A stretch of DNA of 64,000 nucleotides from CAYPFY01 sp964410105 (GTDB lineage: Bacteria; Bacteroidota; Ignavibacteria; UBA10030; SZUA-254): positions 124,001-188,000 of the forward strand of contig CAYPFY010000005.1 in assembly GCA_964410105.1 (NCBI GenBank), read 5' to 3'. Each line of letters starts with the position of its first letter. Positions within the stretch are counted from its first letter, which is position 1. The position numbers were made by a program, and so were the translations under genes. The notes beneath the pieces are model-generated. The model had not been told where the DNA came from, did not search any database, and worked only from the letters and a program-made list of their open reading frames with translations. Positions 17,731 to 27,051 of the stretch are shown here, piece after piece.

Positions 17731-18647
17731 CGACCGTTACGGAAAAAATCAACAGTCCTCGAGAGCCCGTCGGTGAGAGTGACGGACGGACGCCATCCGA
17801 ATTTTTTCTGAATCAGCGAGGAATCGAGGACGCTCCGGAGCTGTTCACCCTTCTTGGGGGGAGCGTGGACCTCCTGCATCGAGCTGCCGGTGGCATCGCG
17901 GAGGATCCTGAACAGCGCGTTTACATCGGTTTCGATCCCGGTGCCCACATTGAGAATATCGGACTGGGGGTGGCTGAGGGAAAGCATGCCTGCCTTCACC
18001 ACGTCGTCGACGTAGGTATAGTCCCGAGTCTGCTTCCCGTCGCCGTTGATAATCGGCTGCTGTCCGGCGAGGAGTTTGCTCGTAAAAATCGCGATCACTC
18101 CCGCTTCGCCGTGGGGATTCTGGCGGGGGCCGTAAATATTGGCCAGGCGGAGAGCCACATAACGGAGGCCGAAAACCTGGTCGTAATAAAACAGATACTT
18201 CTCAACGGAAAGCTTGGCGATCCCATAAGGAGAGAGCGGGCGGAGGGGATGCGATTCATCGGCGGGAAATCGATCCTGTTCGCCGTAAATGGCGCCGCCT
18301 GTGGAGGCGAAGATGAATTTCTTCACCCCGAAGGACTTGGACTGCTCAAGCAAATTGATCGTGCCAAGGATATTGACGGACGCGTCGAACGTCGGGTCAT
18401 CGACCGATTTCCGGACATCCATCTGTGCGGCAAAGTGAAAAACACACTCGAACTCTCCCTTTCGAAAAATCTCCGCGACTGAACCGCTCCGTATATCGAT
18501 GTGGTGAAAAAGCGCACCCGGATTCAGGTTTTCCTTCCTCCCCATCGACATATCGTCGATCACAGTCACTGAATGTCCTGCGGTGATGCACGCGTCGGCC
18601 ACATGGGAGCCGATAAAGCCTGCGCCTCCCGTTACGAGGATCTTCAC
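17727..18647 (-). CDS. NAD-dependent sugar epimerase (UDP-glucose 4-epimerase type)
   Basis: A 306-residue extended short-chain dehydrogenase. NAD-binding TGGAGFIGSH is at residues 6-15. The active-site triad has Ser-Thr in ASTGGAIYGE and the Tyr-Lys pair in YGIAK. RLANIYGPRQ and the late KFGWRPSVTLTDGL are typical of GalE-like and nucleotide-sugar epimerases. A glycosyltransferase two genes upstream supports a role in surface glycan precursor supply. The exact sugar is unknown. Confidence 0.85.
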   Translation of the reverse strand: MKILVTGGAGFIGSHVADACITAGHSVTVIDDMSMGRKENLNPGALFHHIDIRSGSVAEIFRKGEFECVFHFAAQMDVRKSVDDPTFDASVNILGTINLLEQSKSFGVKKFIFASTGGAIYGEQDRFPADESHPLRPLSPYGIAKLSVEKYLFYYDQVFGLRYVALRLANIYGPRQNPHGEAGVIAIFTSKLLAGQQPIINGDGKQTRDYTYVDDVVKAGMLSLSHPQSDILNVGTGIETDVNALFRILRDATGSSMQEVHAPPKKGEQLRSVLDSSLIQKKFGWRPSVTLTDGLSRTVDFFRNGR

Positions 18648-19954
18648 CTCTGTTCACCTTCCTGAAGTTGTCTGAGCCTTTCGGCGCTTTTTCGCCCGAT
18701 ATCGCTCCGGTAATACATGCCGTCAAAGGCAATCTTCTCAACGGCTCTATAAGCGGAATCGATAGCCCCTTCGAGATTCCCGGCCGGAGCGGTGGCCGTC
18801 ACCCCCAAGACCCGTCCCCCTGCGGTCACGACGGCGCCGTGCTGTTCCCTGGTCCCGGCGTGGAAAACGATAACATTTTCCGACTCTGCCTCCTGCAGGC
18901 CCAGGATACTCTTACCGGTTTCGAAGTCATCGGGGTAGCCGCCCGAGGCGATCACGACACACGCGGCGCATTCCTGCCTCATGCGGGTGTGCGATGTTTT
19001 TACAGATCCAGACGAAGACTCGAGCAGAAGGGTGACAAGATCATCCTCCAGGAGCGGCAGGATCGCCTGAGTTTCGGGATCTCCGAACCGGCAGTTAAAC
19101 TCGATCACTTTCGGTCCGGTCTCCGTGATCATCAGCCCGGCATAGAGGCAGCCGGTGTAGCTGCGTCCCTCGGCGGCCATTCCGGCCAGTGTGGGGCGGA
19201 TGATAGTTTTCCGTATCCTTTCCATCAAGTCGTCGGTGACGATTGCGGCGGGAGCGACGGCCCCCATGCCGCCCGTATTTTTTCCCAGATCGTTATCGAG
19301 AATTCGTTTATGGTCCTGCGCGGGAGGAAGCGTCGTAAAATTCTCGCCGTCGGTGATGGCAAAAACCGAAACTTCGTCACCGATCAGGCACTCTTCTATC
19401 ACCACCCTGGAGGCCGCCTCACCGAACGTGCCGCCGTCCATCATCAGGGTGAGGATTTCGAGGGCCTTTTCCTTCGATTCGCAGACGGTGACACCCTTTC
19501 CGGCGGCAAGGCCGTCGGCCTTGATCACGATCGGGGCGGGGATTTCGTTGATATATCGTTCGGCGTCGTAGCGCTCGGCGGCGGTGAAAGTCCTGAACTC
19601 CGCGGTCGGGATCTGATGCCTCTGCATGAAATGCTTCGCAAAAACCTTGCTCCCTTCCAGTTCCGCGGCAGCTTTCGTCGGGCCGAAGATCTTCAGGCCA
19701 TTCTCACGGAACAGATCGACGATACCCTCGGCGAGGGGTACTTCAGGCCCCACGACAGCGAGACTGATGTGATTCTCTGCAGCGAACGAGGCGAGCCCCT
19801 TCAAATCGCCGGACTTGAGGGGGACGAGAGTAGCGATCTGTCCGATCCCCGGGTTTCCGGGAGCGCAGAACAGCCGGGCGACCAGAGGGCTCTGGCGTAT
19901 TTTCCAGGCGAGGGCATGTTCACGGCCTCCGGAGCCGATGAGCAAGATCTTCAT
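18644..19954 (-). CDS. purD: Phosphoribosylamine-glycine ligase
   Basis: A 436-residue ATP-grasp ligase joining glycine to phosphoribosylamine in purine synthesis. N-terminal MKILLIGSGGREHALAWK is diagnostic. GPEVPLAEGIVD, VIKADGLAAGKGV and the C-terminal FNCRFGDPETQAILPLL are PurD signatures. Overlaps both neighbours by 4 bases. guaB lies in the same operon, so two purine enzymes are co-transcribed here. Confidence 0.95.
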   Translation of the reverse strand: MKILLIGSGGREHALAWKIRQSPLVARLFCAPGNPGIGQIATLVPLKSGDLKGLASFAAENHISLAVVGPEVPLAEGIVDLFRENGLKIFGPTKAAAELEGSKVFAKHFMQRHQIPTAEFRTFTAAERYDAERYINEIPAPIVIKADGLAAGKGVTVCESKEKALEILTLMMDGGTFGEAASRVVIEECLIGDEVSVFAITDGENFTTLPPAQDHKRILDNDLGKNTGGMGAVAPAAIVTDDLMERIRKTIIRPTLAGMAAEGRSYTGCLYAGLMITETGPKVIEFNCRFGDPETQAILPLLEDDLVTLLLESSSGSVKTSHTRMRQECAACVVIASGGYPDDFETGKSILGLQEAESENVIVFHAGTREQHGAVVTAGGRVLGVTATAPAGNLEGAIDSAYRAVEKIAFDGMYYRSDIGRKSAERLRQLQEGEQR

Positions 19955-21222
19955 TCCGCCAAAAACCCGAGAATTTTGGAAAGTTCATTGGTCAGCTCCA
20001 CCCTGTCGTACTTCATCACAACTTCCTCCTTGGGTTTGGGAAGAATGTTTTCCTTAAACAGGGAGTAGAGCTCCTTGATTGCTGAGGCGATCGCGTCGAC
20101 GTTTTTCGGTTCGACAACCAGGGCGGCATCCGCCTCCTTGATGGCCTGTCGGATGAACCCATTGGGGACGCAGGCGAGGATAGGCTTTCGGGCCCCCAGG
20201 TATTCATACACTTTCCCCGGCGACTGCTTATCGTTGTCGAGCATCAGCCACAGAACATCGGAAGATAGGAGAGCCTGGATGCAGCGGGAGTGGTCGAGAT
20301 AGCCGGTCATCGTGACCGATTCTTCGAGGCCGAGCGATTTCACGAGCTGGGCGTGTTCGTCGTGGACATGGCCCACGAAGACGGCCTCGATGGACCGTTT
20401 CAAATCGGGGTTTTCGGAAAAAAGCTTCTTCAGGGCGCGCAAGAAATACTTGGGAGTCCGGTCCCCATAGAAGACGCCGGCATGGGTAATTCTCATAACG
20501 GCAGGCTTTCTGTTCTCCGCTCGGCCGTTGGTAAAATCCTGGGGGTCGAACCCCTGAGGAAGAATATTGATATCGTTATACTGCAGGAATTTGAACCGCT
20601 GGAGAATCAGCTCTTTCACGCGGCGGTTCGTGGTAATGATCCGCGAGGCCGCACGGAGCACCCTTTTTTCCAAGGAAAAGTTCCGCCACTGGTGAAGGGG
20701 AGTGGGGTAGTACTTATACGGATAGTCATGCCAGGGATCCCTGTAGTCGACCACGAGCGGCTTGTGAAATCTTTCTGCCAGTTCGACGCCTATAAGAAAA
20801 TCCGTGAATGGCGGGGCGGTCGCGAAGATCACATCATACTGTTTTTTTGAAAAAATCGCTTCGGCCCTCTTGAGAACCTGGCGCTTCCAGCCGATCTTAT
20901 TGTCGGGGATGAAAAACGAGTCGCTCACGAAGGTAAAGAGTTTCCGCCATCGTTCCGAGGGCATCTTCACGACCCCTTTTTTCCGGAAGAGGCGGTTCGG
21001 GTCGAGCGACCCGATCCGTTCAATCTCCACGTGGGCAGGATGGATTTCTTCGAGAAGCGTATAGTCCTGCGCATAGTAACCTGTGGGGGTCACGGAAACC
21101 ACGGTGGGTTGCCACCCGAACTGCGGCAGATATTTTACGAACTTCAGAGTCCGTTGGACCCCGCTGAGGCCCATCGGAGGAAAATAGTAAGCGATGACCA
21201 GGACGTTTCGTAGGTTTTGCAT
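19951..21222 (-). CDS. Glycosyltransferase, group 1 (GT4-like)
   Basis: A 423-residue GT-B-fold protein. The N-terminal acceptor domain starts with VLVIAYYFPPMGLSGVQRT and includes PLVVDYRDPWHDYPYK. The C-terminal donor domain has ITHAGVFYGDRTP and the nucleotide-sugar loop SPGKVYEYLGARKPILA. No membrane segment is evident. It probably builds a cell-surface polysaccharide, with the epimerase two genes downstream as a possible donor supplier. The sugar is not predictable. Confidence 0.85.
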   Translation of the reverse strand: MQNLRNVLVIAYYFPPMGLSGVQRTLKFVKYLPQFGWQPTVVSVTPTGYYAQDYTLLEEIHPAHVEIERIGSLDPNRLFRKKGVVKMPSERWRKLFTFVSDSFFIPDNKIGWKRQVLKRAEAIFSKKQYDVIFATAPPFTDFLIGVELAERFHKPLVVDYRDPWHDYPYKYYPTPLHQWRNFSLEKRVLRAASRIITTNRRVKELILQRFKFLQYNDINILPQGFDPQDFTNGRAENRKPAVMRITHAGVFYGDRTPKYFLRALKKLFSENPDLKRSIEAVFVGHVHDEHAQLVKSLGLEESVTMTGYLDHSRCIQALLSSDVLWLMLDNDKQSPGKVYEYLGARKPILACVPNGFIRQAIKEADAALVVEPKNVDAIASAIKELYSLFKENILPKPKEEVVMKYDRVELTNELSKILGFLAE

Positions 21223-21235
21223 CGACAGAAAATGT

Positions 21236-22303
21236 TCAGAGGATCATGAGATCTTTGGGGGACCGGTTGAGCACCTCGCAGCTGCCATTTGTTATGACGA
21301 CATCGTCTTCGATCCGCACGCCGCCGAGAGAGGGAACATAGATGCCCGGCTCGATCGTCACGACATTTCCCGGCTCGAGCACGGCGGTGCTCAAGACCGA
21401 AATCCGTGGCGGCTCATGGATCTGGAGGCCGAGGCCGTGGCCGAGGGAGTGCCGGTAAAATTTGTCGTAGCCATTCCGCCTGATGTGGTGGCGGGCCACG
21501 GAATCGAGATCCCTCGCCTTAGTTCCGCTCGCCGCCGCCTCGATCGCTTTATGCTGGGCATCGAAAACGACGGAATAGATTTTCCGCGCTTCTGACGTCG
21601 GTTTCCCCAGCGAGACCGTGCGGGTCATATCGCTATGGTAGCCCTCGAACACGCAGCCGAAATCGAGCGTCACAAGGTCTCCCTTCTGCAGCTTCTTACC
21701 GGTCGCCCTGCCGTGCGGGAGTGCGCTTCGTTCCCCGCTGGCGACGATCGTCTCGAAGGCATCCGCCTCGGCGCCGTGCTTCCTCTGCCGGAACGAGATT
21801 TCGGCCGCGAGGTCAAGCTCGGAGGACCCGGGGCGTATGAGCGGGATCAGCTCGGCGAAAACCGCGTCTGTGATCGTGACGGCGCGGCGTATGCATGCGA
21901 TTTCGTCGGCGTCTTTGACCGCGGCTATCTTCTCGATGCAGTCCGCCTTGGGCAGGAATTTTACTTTGGGAAAAAGCTTCCGGAGCTGTCGATACTGGGC
22001 AAACGGAAGCGTATTCCCGTCAAAACCCACGCTGACGCCGGGAGAAAGAATGTCTGACTTCAACGATTCAAAAAGACCTTTGCCGGTTATTGACACCCTC
22101 CATCCGGACACCTCCCGTTTACACTGGTCGGCGTAGCGGCCGTCCGTGAGGAGGTACTGGGAGGATCTCGTCACGATGCCGATGCCGTTCGAGCCCGAAA
22201 AACCGCTCAGGTAGCGGAGATGCGGGAGGAAGGTGACGAGAAAGGCATCGATCCTGAGCCGGTCGAACTGGGAGCGGAGCGATTGGAGCCGGGTGGACTT
22301 CAT
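21236..22303 (-). CDS. Xaa-Pro aminopeptidase (M24B family)
   Basis: A 355-residue pita-bread metallopeptidase releasing N-terminal residues before proline. The N-terminal creatinase-like domain spans about 1-130. The metal ligands are visible: two Asp in TLDFGCVFEGYHSDMTRT, His in HSLGHGLGLQIHEPP, Glu in TIEPGIY and Glu in GGVRIEDDVV. It overlaps guaB by 4 bases. Confidence 0.92.
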   Translation of the reverse strand: MKSTRLQSLRSQFDRLRIDAFLVTFLPHLRYLSGFSGSNGIGIVTRSSQYLLTDGRYADQCKREVSGWRVSITGKGLFESLKSDILSPGVSVGFDGNTLPFAQYRQLRKLFPKVKFLPKADCIEKIAAVKDADEIACIRRAVTITDAVFAELIPLIRPGSSELDLAAEISFRQRKHGAEADAFETIVASGERSALPHGRATGKKLQKGDLVTLDFGCVFEGYHSDMTRTVSLGKPTSEARKIYSVVFDAQHKAIEAAASGTKARDLDSVARHHIRRNGYDKFYRHSLGHGLGLQIHEPPRISVLSTAVLEPGNVVTIEPGIYVPSLGGVRIEDDVVITNGSCEVLNRSPKDLMIL

Positions 22304-23769
22304 AGGTGATAGTTCGGGGCTTCCTTGGTGATCTGAATGTCATGAGGGTGGCTTTCCCGCAGGCCGGCGACGGACATTTTTACGAACTGGGTATGGAGTT
22401 TCATCTCCCGGAGATTCGCGCAGCCGCAGTATCCCATGGCGGCCCGCAGGCCTCCGATCATCTGAAAAACCGTATCGGAGAGCGGCCCCTTATCGGGAAC
22501 GCGTCCTTCGATCCCTTCGGGAACGAGTTTCGGGATATCCTCTTCAACATCCTGGAAATACCGGTCGCTGCTTCCTTTTTTCATCGCCTCAATCGAGCCC
22601 ATTCCGCGATACACTTTGTAGCTGCGCCCCTCGAAAAGAATCTTCTCCCCGGGGCTCTCGTCGACGCCGGCGAACAGACTGCCGATCATCACCGTATCGG
22701 CCCCGGCGGCGATCGCCTTGGCGATATCGCCTGTGTGCCTGATCCCGCCGTCGGCGATAACCGGGATCCGCGAACGGGCGGCAGTCTTTGCACACTCGTA
22801 GACGGCGGTGATCTGGGGAACCCCGACCCCTGCGACGACCCGCGTCGTGCAGATGGACCCTGGGCCGATCCCTACTTTGATCGCGTCGACTCCGGCCCGG
22901 ATAAGATCGCGTGTCGCGTCGGAGGTGCCGACATTCCCGGCGATAAGCTCACAGTCGGCAAAATTCTTCCTCACCCGGCGCACCATGTCGAGGACGCCCC
23001 TGGAATGGCCGTGAGCGGTATCGACCACTATGGCATCCACGCCGGCCTTCACAAGCGCCGAGACCCGATCGAGCGTATCGACGGCGACGCCGACCGCGGC
23101 GCCGACCCGGAGCCGGCCGTGGCGATCCTCGCAAGCGAACGGATGGTGCTTTTTCTTCTGGATGTCCTTGTACGTATACATCCCTTTCAGCCGGCCCGAC
23201 TTATCCACGACCGGAAGCTTCTCAATCCGATGTTTCTGGATGATCCTTTCCGCCTGTTCGAGAGTCGTGCCGACGGGCGCGGTCACGAGATCGGCGGTCG
23301 TCATGATCCGCGAAATAACGAGCTCACGGTTCGGTTCGAACCGGAGATCCCGGTTCGTCACAATCCCGATCAGTTTACTTCCCGCATCGACGATGGGGAT
23401 GCCCGAGATCTGGTACTTGCTCATCAGGCCGAGCGCGTCGCCGACCGTGTTCTGGGCGTTCATCGTGATCGGATTGAGGATCATGCCGCTTTCAGACCTT
23501 TTCACAAGCTCCACCTGTGCGGCCTGTTCGGCGATCGACATATTCTTGTGGAGAATGCCGATCCCTCCTTCCCGTGCGAGCGCGATGGCGAGCTTCGCCT
23601 CGGTGACCGTATCCATCGCGGCGGAGACCAGCGGGATATTCAGCGAGATCGACCGGGAGAGTCTTGTAGATACATCGGTTTCGCGCGGAAGGACGGATGA
23701 TCGCCGGGGGACGAGGAGCACATCGTCGAACGTGACACCCTCCCCGATAAATTTTTTGGTAGAAATCAC
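22300..23769 (-). CDS. guaB: Inosine-5'-monophosphate dehydrogenase
   Basis: A 489-residue NAD enzyme making XMP from IMP, the committed step to GMP. The catalytic cysteine is in GIGPGSICTTRVVAGVG. Two CBS motifs interrupt the barrel (about 95-210, NTVGDALGLMSKYQISGIP and HRIEKLPVVDKSGRLKG). The flap with YRGMGSIEAM follows. Full length. It starts 9 bases after the acyl-CoA dehydrogenase gene. Confidence 0.96.
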   Translation of the reverse strand: MISTKKFIGEGVTFDDVLLVPRRSSVLPRETDVSTRLSRSISLNIPLVSAAMDTVTEAKLAIALAREGGIGILHKNMSIAEQAAQVELVKRSESGMILNPITMNAQNTVGDALGLMSKYQISGIPIVDAGSKLIGIVTNRDLRFEPNRELVISRIMTTADLVTAPVGTTLEQAERIIQKHRIEKLPVVDKSGRLKGMYTYKDIQKKKHHPFACEDRHGRLRVGAAVGVAVDTLDRVSALVKAGVDAIVVDTAHGHSRGVLDMVRRVRKNFADCELIAGNVGTSDATRDLIRAGVDAIKVGIGPGSICTTRVVAGVGVPQITAVYECAKTAARSRIPVIADGGIRHTGDIAKAIAAGADTVMIGSLFAGVDESPGEKILFEGRSYKVYRGMGSIEAMKKGSSDRYFQDVEEDIPKLVPEGIEGRVPDKGPLSDTVFQMIGGLRAAMGYCGCANLREMKLHTQFVKMSVAGLRESHPHDIQITKEAPNYHL

Positions 23770-23778
23770 GAAGAAAAA

Positions 23779-24948
23779 TCAGACATAGGCGGGGATCCCC
23801 GTGATATCCTCGCCCACGATAAGCGTGTGCATCTCGTGCGTACCTTCATAGGTCTTGACCGACTCGAGATTTGCGGCGTGGCGCATCACCGGATACTCGT
23901 CCAGTATCCCGTTCGCCCCCAGAATCTCACGCGCGGTGCGCGCGATCTCGAGCGCGATCTCGACATTATTCCGCTTGGCCATAGAGACCTGTTGATAGCG
24001 GAGCTTTCCCTGGTCTTTCAGGCGGCCGATCTGAAGGCAGAGAAGCTGCGCCTTGGTTATCTCGGTCACCATCCTGACAAGCTTTTCCTGGGTCATCTGG
24101 AAGGAGGCGATGGGCTTGCCGAACTGGATCCTGGATTTCGCATAATTGAGGGCGGAGTCATAACAGGCCATGGCGGAACCGATCCCGCCCCAGGCGATGC
24201 CGTAGCGGGCCTGGTTCAGGCACATGAGCGGACATTTGAGGCCTTCCGAGTTAGGAAGAATATTCTCCTTCGGGATGGCGCAATCCTGGAAAATCAATTC
24301 CGAGGTGACGGAGGCGCGGAGCGAATGTTTCCCGGTCATCTCAGGCGCGCTGAACCCGGTGGCGCCTTTTTCGACCAGGAAACCGTGAACGGTGCCGTTA
24401 AGCTTCGCCCAGACGACGGCGACATCGGCGATCGTCCCGTTGGTGATCCACATCTTGGCTCCGTTCAGAACATATTTGCCCTTCTTCTCCTCGGCGCGCG
24501 TGATCATCCCTCCGGGATTTGAGCCGTAGTCCGGTTCGGTCAGCCCGAAACACCCGATTTTCTCGCCGGAGGCGAGCTTGGGAAGCCAGAAATCCTTCTG
24601 CGCGTCGGAGCCGAAGGTGAAAATGGGATACATCACCAGGGCGCTCTGGACGGAGGCGAAACTCCGCACCCCGCTATCGCCCCTTTCGAGCTCCTGCATT
24701 ACGAGCCCGTAGGCGACATTATTCATCTCGGCGCATCCGTACTTGGCGGGGAGCGTTGCTCCGAACATGCCCAGTTCGGCCATTTTGGGGACAAGGTGGC
24801 GGGGGAAGGAGCCGGCGCGGTTGTGTTTTTCGATCACGGGCAGGACATGGTCATCGACGAAATCGCGGACCGTATTCCGAACCAGAATCTCTTCCTGGCT
24901 CAAGAGCCCTTCGATATCGTAATAGTCGACGCCGTGAAACTTCTGCAT
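23779..24948 (-). CDS. Acyl-CoA dehydrogenase, glutaryl-CoA dehydrogenase-like
   Basis: A 389-residue flavoenzyme whose ends match glutaryl-CoA dehydrogenases: LTEPDYGSNPGGM for FAD binding, ARTAREILGANGILDEYPV, and the catalytic-Glu segment SVKTYEGTHEMHTLI near the C-terminus. Such enzymes oxidise and decarboxylate glutaryl-CoA from lysine breakdown, but relatives use other short acyl-CoAs. It heads the seven-gene operon ending with meaB, mixing acyl-CoA and purine functions. Confidence 0.88.
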   Translation of the reverse strand: MQKFHGVDYYDIEGLLSQEEILVRNTVRDFVDDHVLPVIEKHNRAGSFPRHLVPKMAELGMFGATLPAKYGCAEMNNVAYGLVMQELERGDSGVRSFASVQSALVMYPIFTFGSDAQKDFWLPKLASGEKIGCFGLTEPDYGSNPGGMITRAEEKKGKYVLNGAKMWITNGTIADVAVVWAKLNGTVHGFLVEKGATGFSAPEMTGKHSLRASVTSELIFQDCAIPKENILPNSEGLKCPLMCLNQARYGIAWGGIGSAMACYDSALNYAKSRIQFGKPIASFQMTQEKLVRMVTEITKAQLLCLQIGRLKDQGKLRYQQVSMAKRNNVEIALEIARTAREILGANGILDEYPVMRHAANLESVKTYEGTHEMHTLIVGEDITGIPAYV

Positions 24949-25020
24949 GGGGGGATCGATTCACACATTACAAGAAACGCCCCGTTCGATGAGAACACAG
25001 GGCGCACACGAGAACGTGGC

Positions 25021-25052
25021 CAAAATTACGAAAATATCGCTGGAAAGTCAAA
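25021..25052 (-). promoter_or_regulatory. Bacteroidota-type promoter for the 24948-16777 operon
   Basis: TTTG at 25052-25049, a 20-base spacer and TAATTTTG at 25028-25021, a full match to TAnnTTTG. Predicted start near 25016, leader about 68 bases. Confidence 0.6.
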
Positions 25053-25106
25053 CAATTGCAGGACTTGGGGGGGAGGTCCCACGGGCAGGGGACGATCTCC
25101 CTGAAA

Positions 25107-26447
25107 TTACTCGAGAGTGATTCCGTAATCCTTGATCTTCAGATACAGCCCTTTCTCGCTGATATTGAGGGCGTCGGCGGTCTTCTTGCGGTTCCCGTTA
25201 AACATCTTCAGGACTTTTTCGATGTGGATTTTTTCCACATCTTCGATCGCCATGGAGGGGGGAGCGGGTTCGGGTTGGCGTTCGCTCAGGTGAAGATCCG
25301 TCGGCTCGATCATCTGATGGGGCGAGAGGATCACGGCGCCTTCGATGACATGCTCCAATTCGCGGACGTTGCCCGGCCAATCATACATCATCATCAGCTC
25401 AAGGGATTTCGGACTGAGATTCTTGGTCTCTTTGGATCGAGACTTCTTCCTCAGGAAAAAATCTATCAGGAGCGGCACATCCTCCCGGTGTTCGCACAGT
25501 GGCGGGATACGGATCGTGATCACATTGAGCCGGTAGAGGAGATCCTCCCGGAAGCGACCGGCGCGGGCTTCCTCCTGCAGACTCTTATTCGTCGCCGAAA
25601 CCACCCGGACGTCCGCCCTCAGTTCATTGGTACCCCCGACGCGGCGAAAATCCCCCGTTTCAAGAAACCGAAGCAATTTCGGCTGAATGATCGGGCTGAT
25701 ATCCCCCACCTCGTCGAGGAAGAGAGTTCCCCCGTTGGCAACTTCGACGAGGCCGGGCTTGGCGGCATAGGCATTCGTGAAGGCCCCTTTCTCGTGGCCG
25801 AACAATTCGCTTTCAAGGAGAGTATCCGGAATAGACGAGCAATTGACCGGGACGAATGGGCGATCCTTGCGGGGGCTCGATTCATGAATCAGTTTGGCGA
25901 TCAGTTCCTTCCCGGTTCCGCTGGGGCCGACGATTAGCGCGATCGAATCGCTCTGGGCGACCCGCTGGGCGCTCTCGATCACCGCCTTAAAAACCTTGCT
26001 CTCCCCTATGATCTCAAAACCGCCGAATTTCCGGGAGAGTTCTGTCTTCAGGAGCGTATTGTCGATCGAGAGTTTTTTTCTATCGATCGCCCGGACGATC
26101 GTCTGTTCCAGCTGGTCGATGTCGTAGGGTTTTCCCAAAACCTCATAGGCTCCGAGCTTGGTAGATTCGACGGCCATCTTAAGGTCGGCGTAAGCCGAGA
26201 GGATGATCACCTGAGAAGAGGGGGAGTGTTCTGCGATAAACTTAAGTACTTCGCGCCCATCCACGCGCGGCATGACCATATCGAGGAGCACAACGTCGTA
26301 AAGCGTTTTCTGGATGAGATTGATGGCCTGTGCGCCGTCGAAAGCGAGGTCGACTTTGTAGGCATGGGCACGCTGGAGTTCCTCCTGGAGGATATCGGTC
26401 GTTGCCGTTTCGTCGTCGACCAGGAGGATTTTATAGCTCTGGGGCAT
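25107..26447 (-). CDS. Sigma-54-type response regulator with GAFTNA loop
   Basis: A 446-residue NtrC-type protein. Receiver Asp is at about 56 (VVLLDMVMP). The AAA+ domain has Walker A GPSGTGKE, ELFGHEKGAFTNA and LFLDEVGD. The Fis-type C-terminus is KKTADALNISEKGLYLKIKDYG. The sigma-54 contact loop reads GAFTNA instead of GAFTGA, so the second Gly is Asn. It lies 10 bases after a lone receiver gene with which it is co-transcribed. No kinase is adjacent. Confidence 0.9.
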   Translation of the reverse strand: MPQSYKILLVDDETATTDILQEELQRAHAYKVDLAFDGAQAINLIQKTLYDVVLLDMVMPRVDGREVLKFIAEHSPSSQVIILSAYADLKMAVESTKLGAYEVLGKPYDIDQLEQTIVRAIDRKKLSIDNTLLKTELSRKFGGFEIIGESKVFKAVIESAQRVAQSDSIALIVGPSGTGKELIAKLIHESSPRKDRPFVPVNCSSIPDTLLESELFGHEKGAFTNAYAAKPGLVEVANGGTLFLDEVGDISPIIQPKLLRFLETGDFRRVGGTNELRADVRVVSATNKSLQEEARAGRFREDLLYRLNVITIRIPPLCEHREDVPLLIDFFLRKKSRSKETKNLSPKSLELMMMYDWPGNVRELEHVIEGAVILSPHQMIEPTDLHLSERQPEPAPPSMAIEDVEKIHIEKVLKMFNGNRKKTADALNISEKGLYLKIKDYGITLE

Positions 26448-26457
26448 CGGGGACGCC

Positions 26458-26826
26458 CTACTCGCTCAGGACCCGTTCAATTGTGGTGAGCAAATCGACA
26501 AGGTCGTAGGGTTTGCTCACAAAATCCTCGGCTCCGTGTTTCTTTGATTCGATCGCATTTTTCAGATCGGCGAACCCGGTGAGCATGATGACCTTCAGGG
26601 CAGGATAGGACTTCTTTATATACTTGAGCACCTCGAACCCGTCCACCTTTCCCATCTTGATGTCGAGGAGAACCAGGTCGAACTTCTTATTCTGGACGCT
26701 TTCGATTGCTTCGTCGCCGTCGGCTGCGGTCGCGACATCGTACCCGCCGCTGGTCAGCTCGCTGCTGAGCACGGAGCGCAGAGGCTCTTCATCATCGACG
26801 ACGAGAATTCGGCTTTTGTCGGCCAT
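26458..26826 (-). CDS. Single-domain response regulator receiver
   Basis: A 122-residue CheY-like protein with DDE near residues 11-13, phospho-acceptor Asp at about 55 (LVLLDIKMGK), Thr in MLTGFADLK and Lys in VSKPYDL. No output domain, so it probably relays phosphate or binds a partner, plausibly the sigma-54 regulator encoded downstream. ATG at 26826 is preferred over GTG at 26832 because GAAGGA is 7 bases from the ATG but only 1 base from the GTG. Confidence 0.88.
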   Translation of the reverse strand: MADKSRILVVDDEEPLRSVLSSELTSGGYDVATAADGDEAIESVQNKKFDLVLLDIKMGKVDGFEVLKYIKKSYPALKVIMLTGFADLKNAIESKKHGAEDFVSKPYDLVDLLTTIERVLSE

Positions 26827-26861
26827 GAGCACGTCCTTCAGGAAAAAAATCGGTGAAAAAA

Positions 26862-26881
26862 CACGTTTTTGATAAAACGTG
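26862..26881 (-). promoter_or_regulatory. Perfect palindrome at the transcript start of the receiver operon
   Basis: CACGTTTT (26862-26869), loop TGAT, AAAACGTG (26874-26881). It covers the predicted start site (near 26880) and first leader bases, just downstream of the -7 element. It could be an operator for a dimeric regulator or a 5' stem-loop. Confidence 0.45.
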
Positions 26882-26884
26882 CCA

Positions 26885-26916
26885 AAAAGTTAATCAAATC
26901 GAATCACAAATGCAAA
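26885..26916 (-). promoter_or_regulatory. Bacteroidota-type promoter for the receiver operon
   Basis: TTTG at 26916-26913, a 20-base spacer and TAACTTTT at 26892-26885. The palindrome begins immediately downstream. Confidence 0.5.
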
Positions 26917-27051
26917 ACATGAAGCGAGGAAAATAAGTCGGGAAGGAAAGAATTACCCGGGAGACTCTATTTCGTCAAACGTGCGTCATCCCCGGCGGGG
27001 GGAGCGGGCGTATCAGGACCCGGAGAGAGTCAGACCGGACACGTTTTCATA

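Noticed and set aside
26867..26886. TGGCACG-like box resembling half of a sigma-54 promoter near 26880
   Set aside because: No TTGC element at the -12 spacing; the Bacteroidota-type promoter at the same site explains it better.
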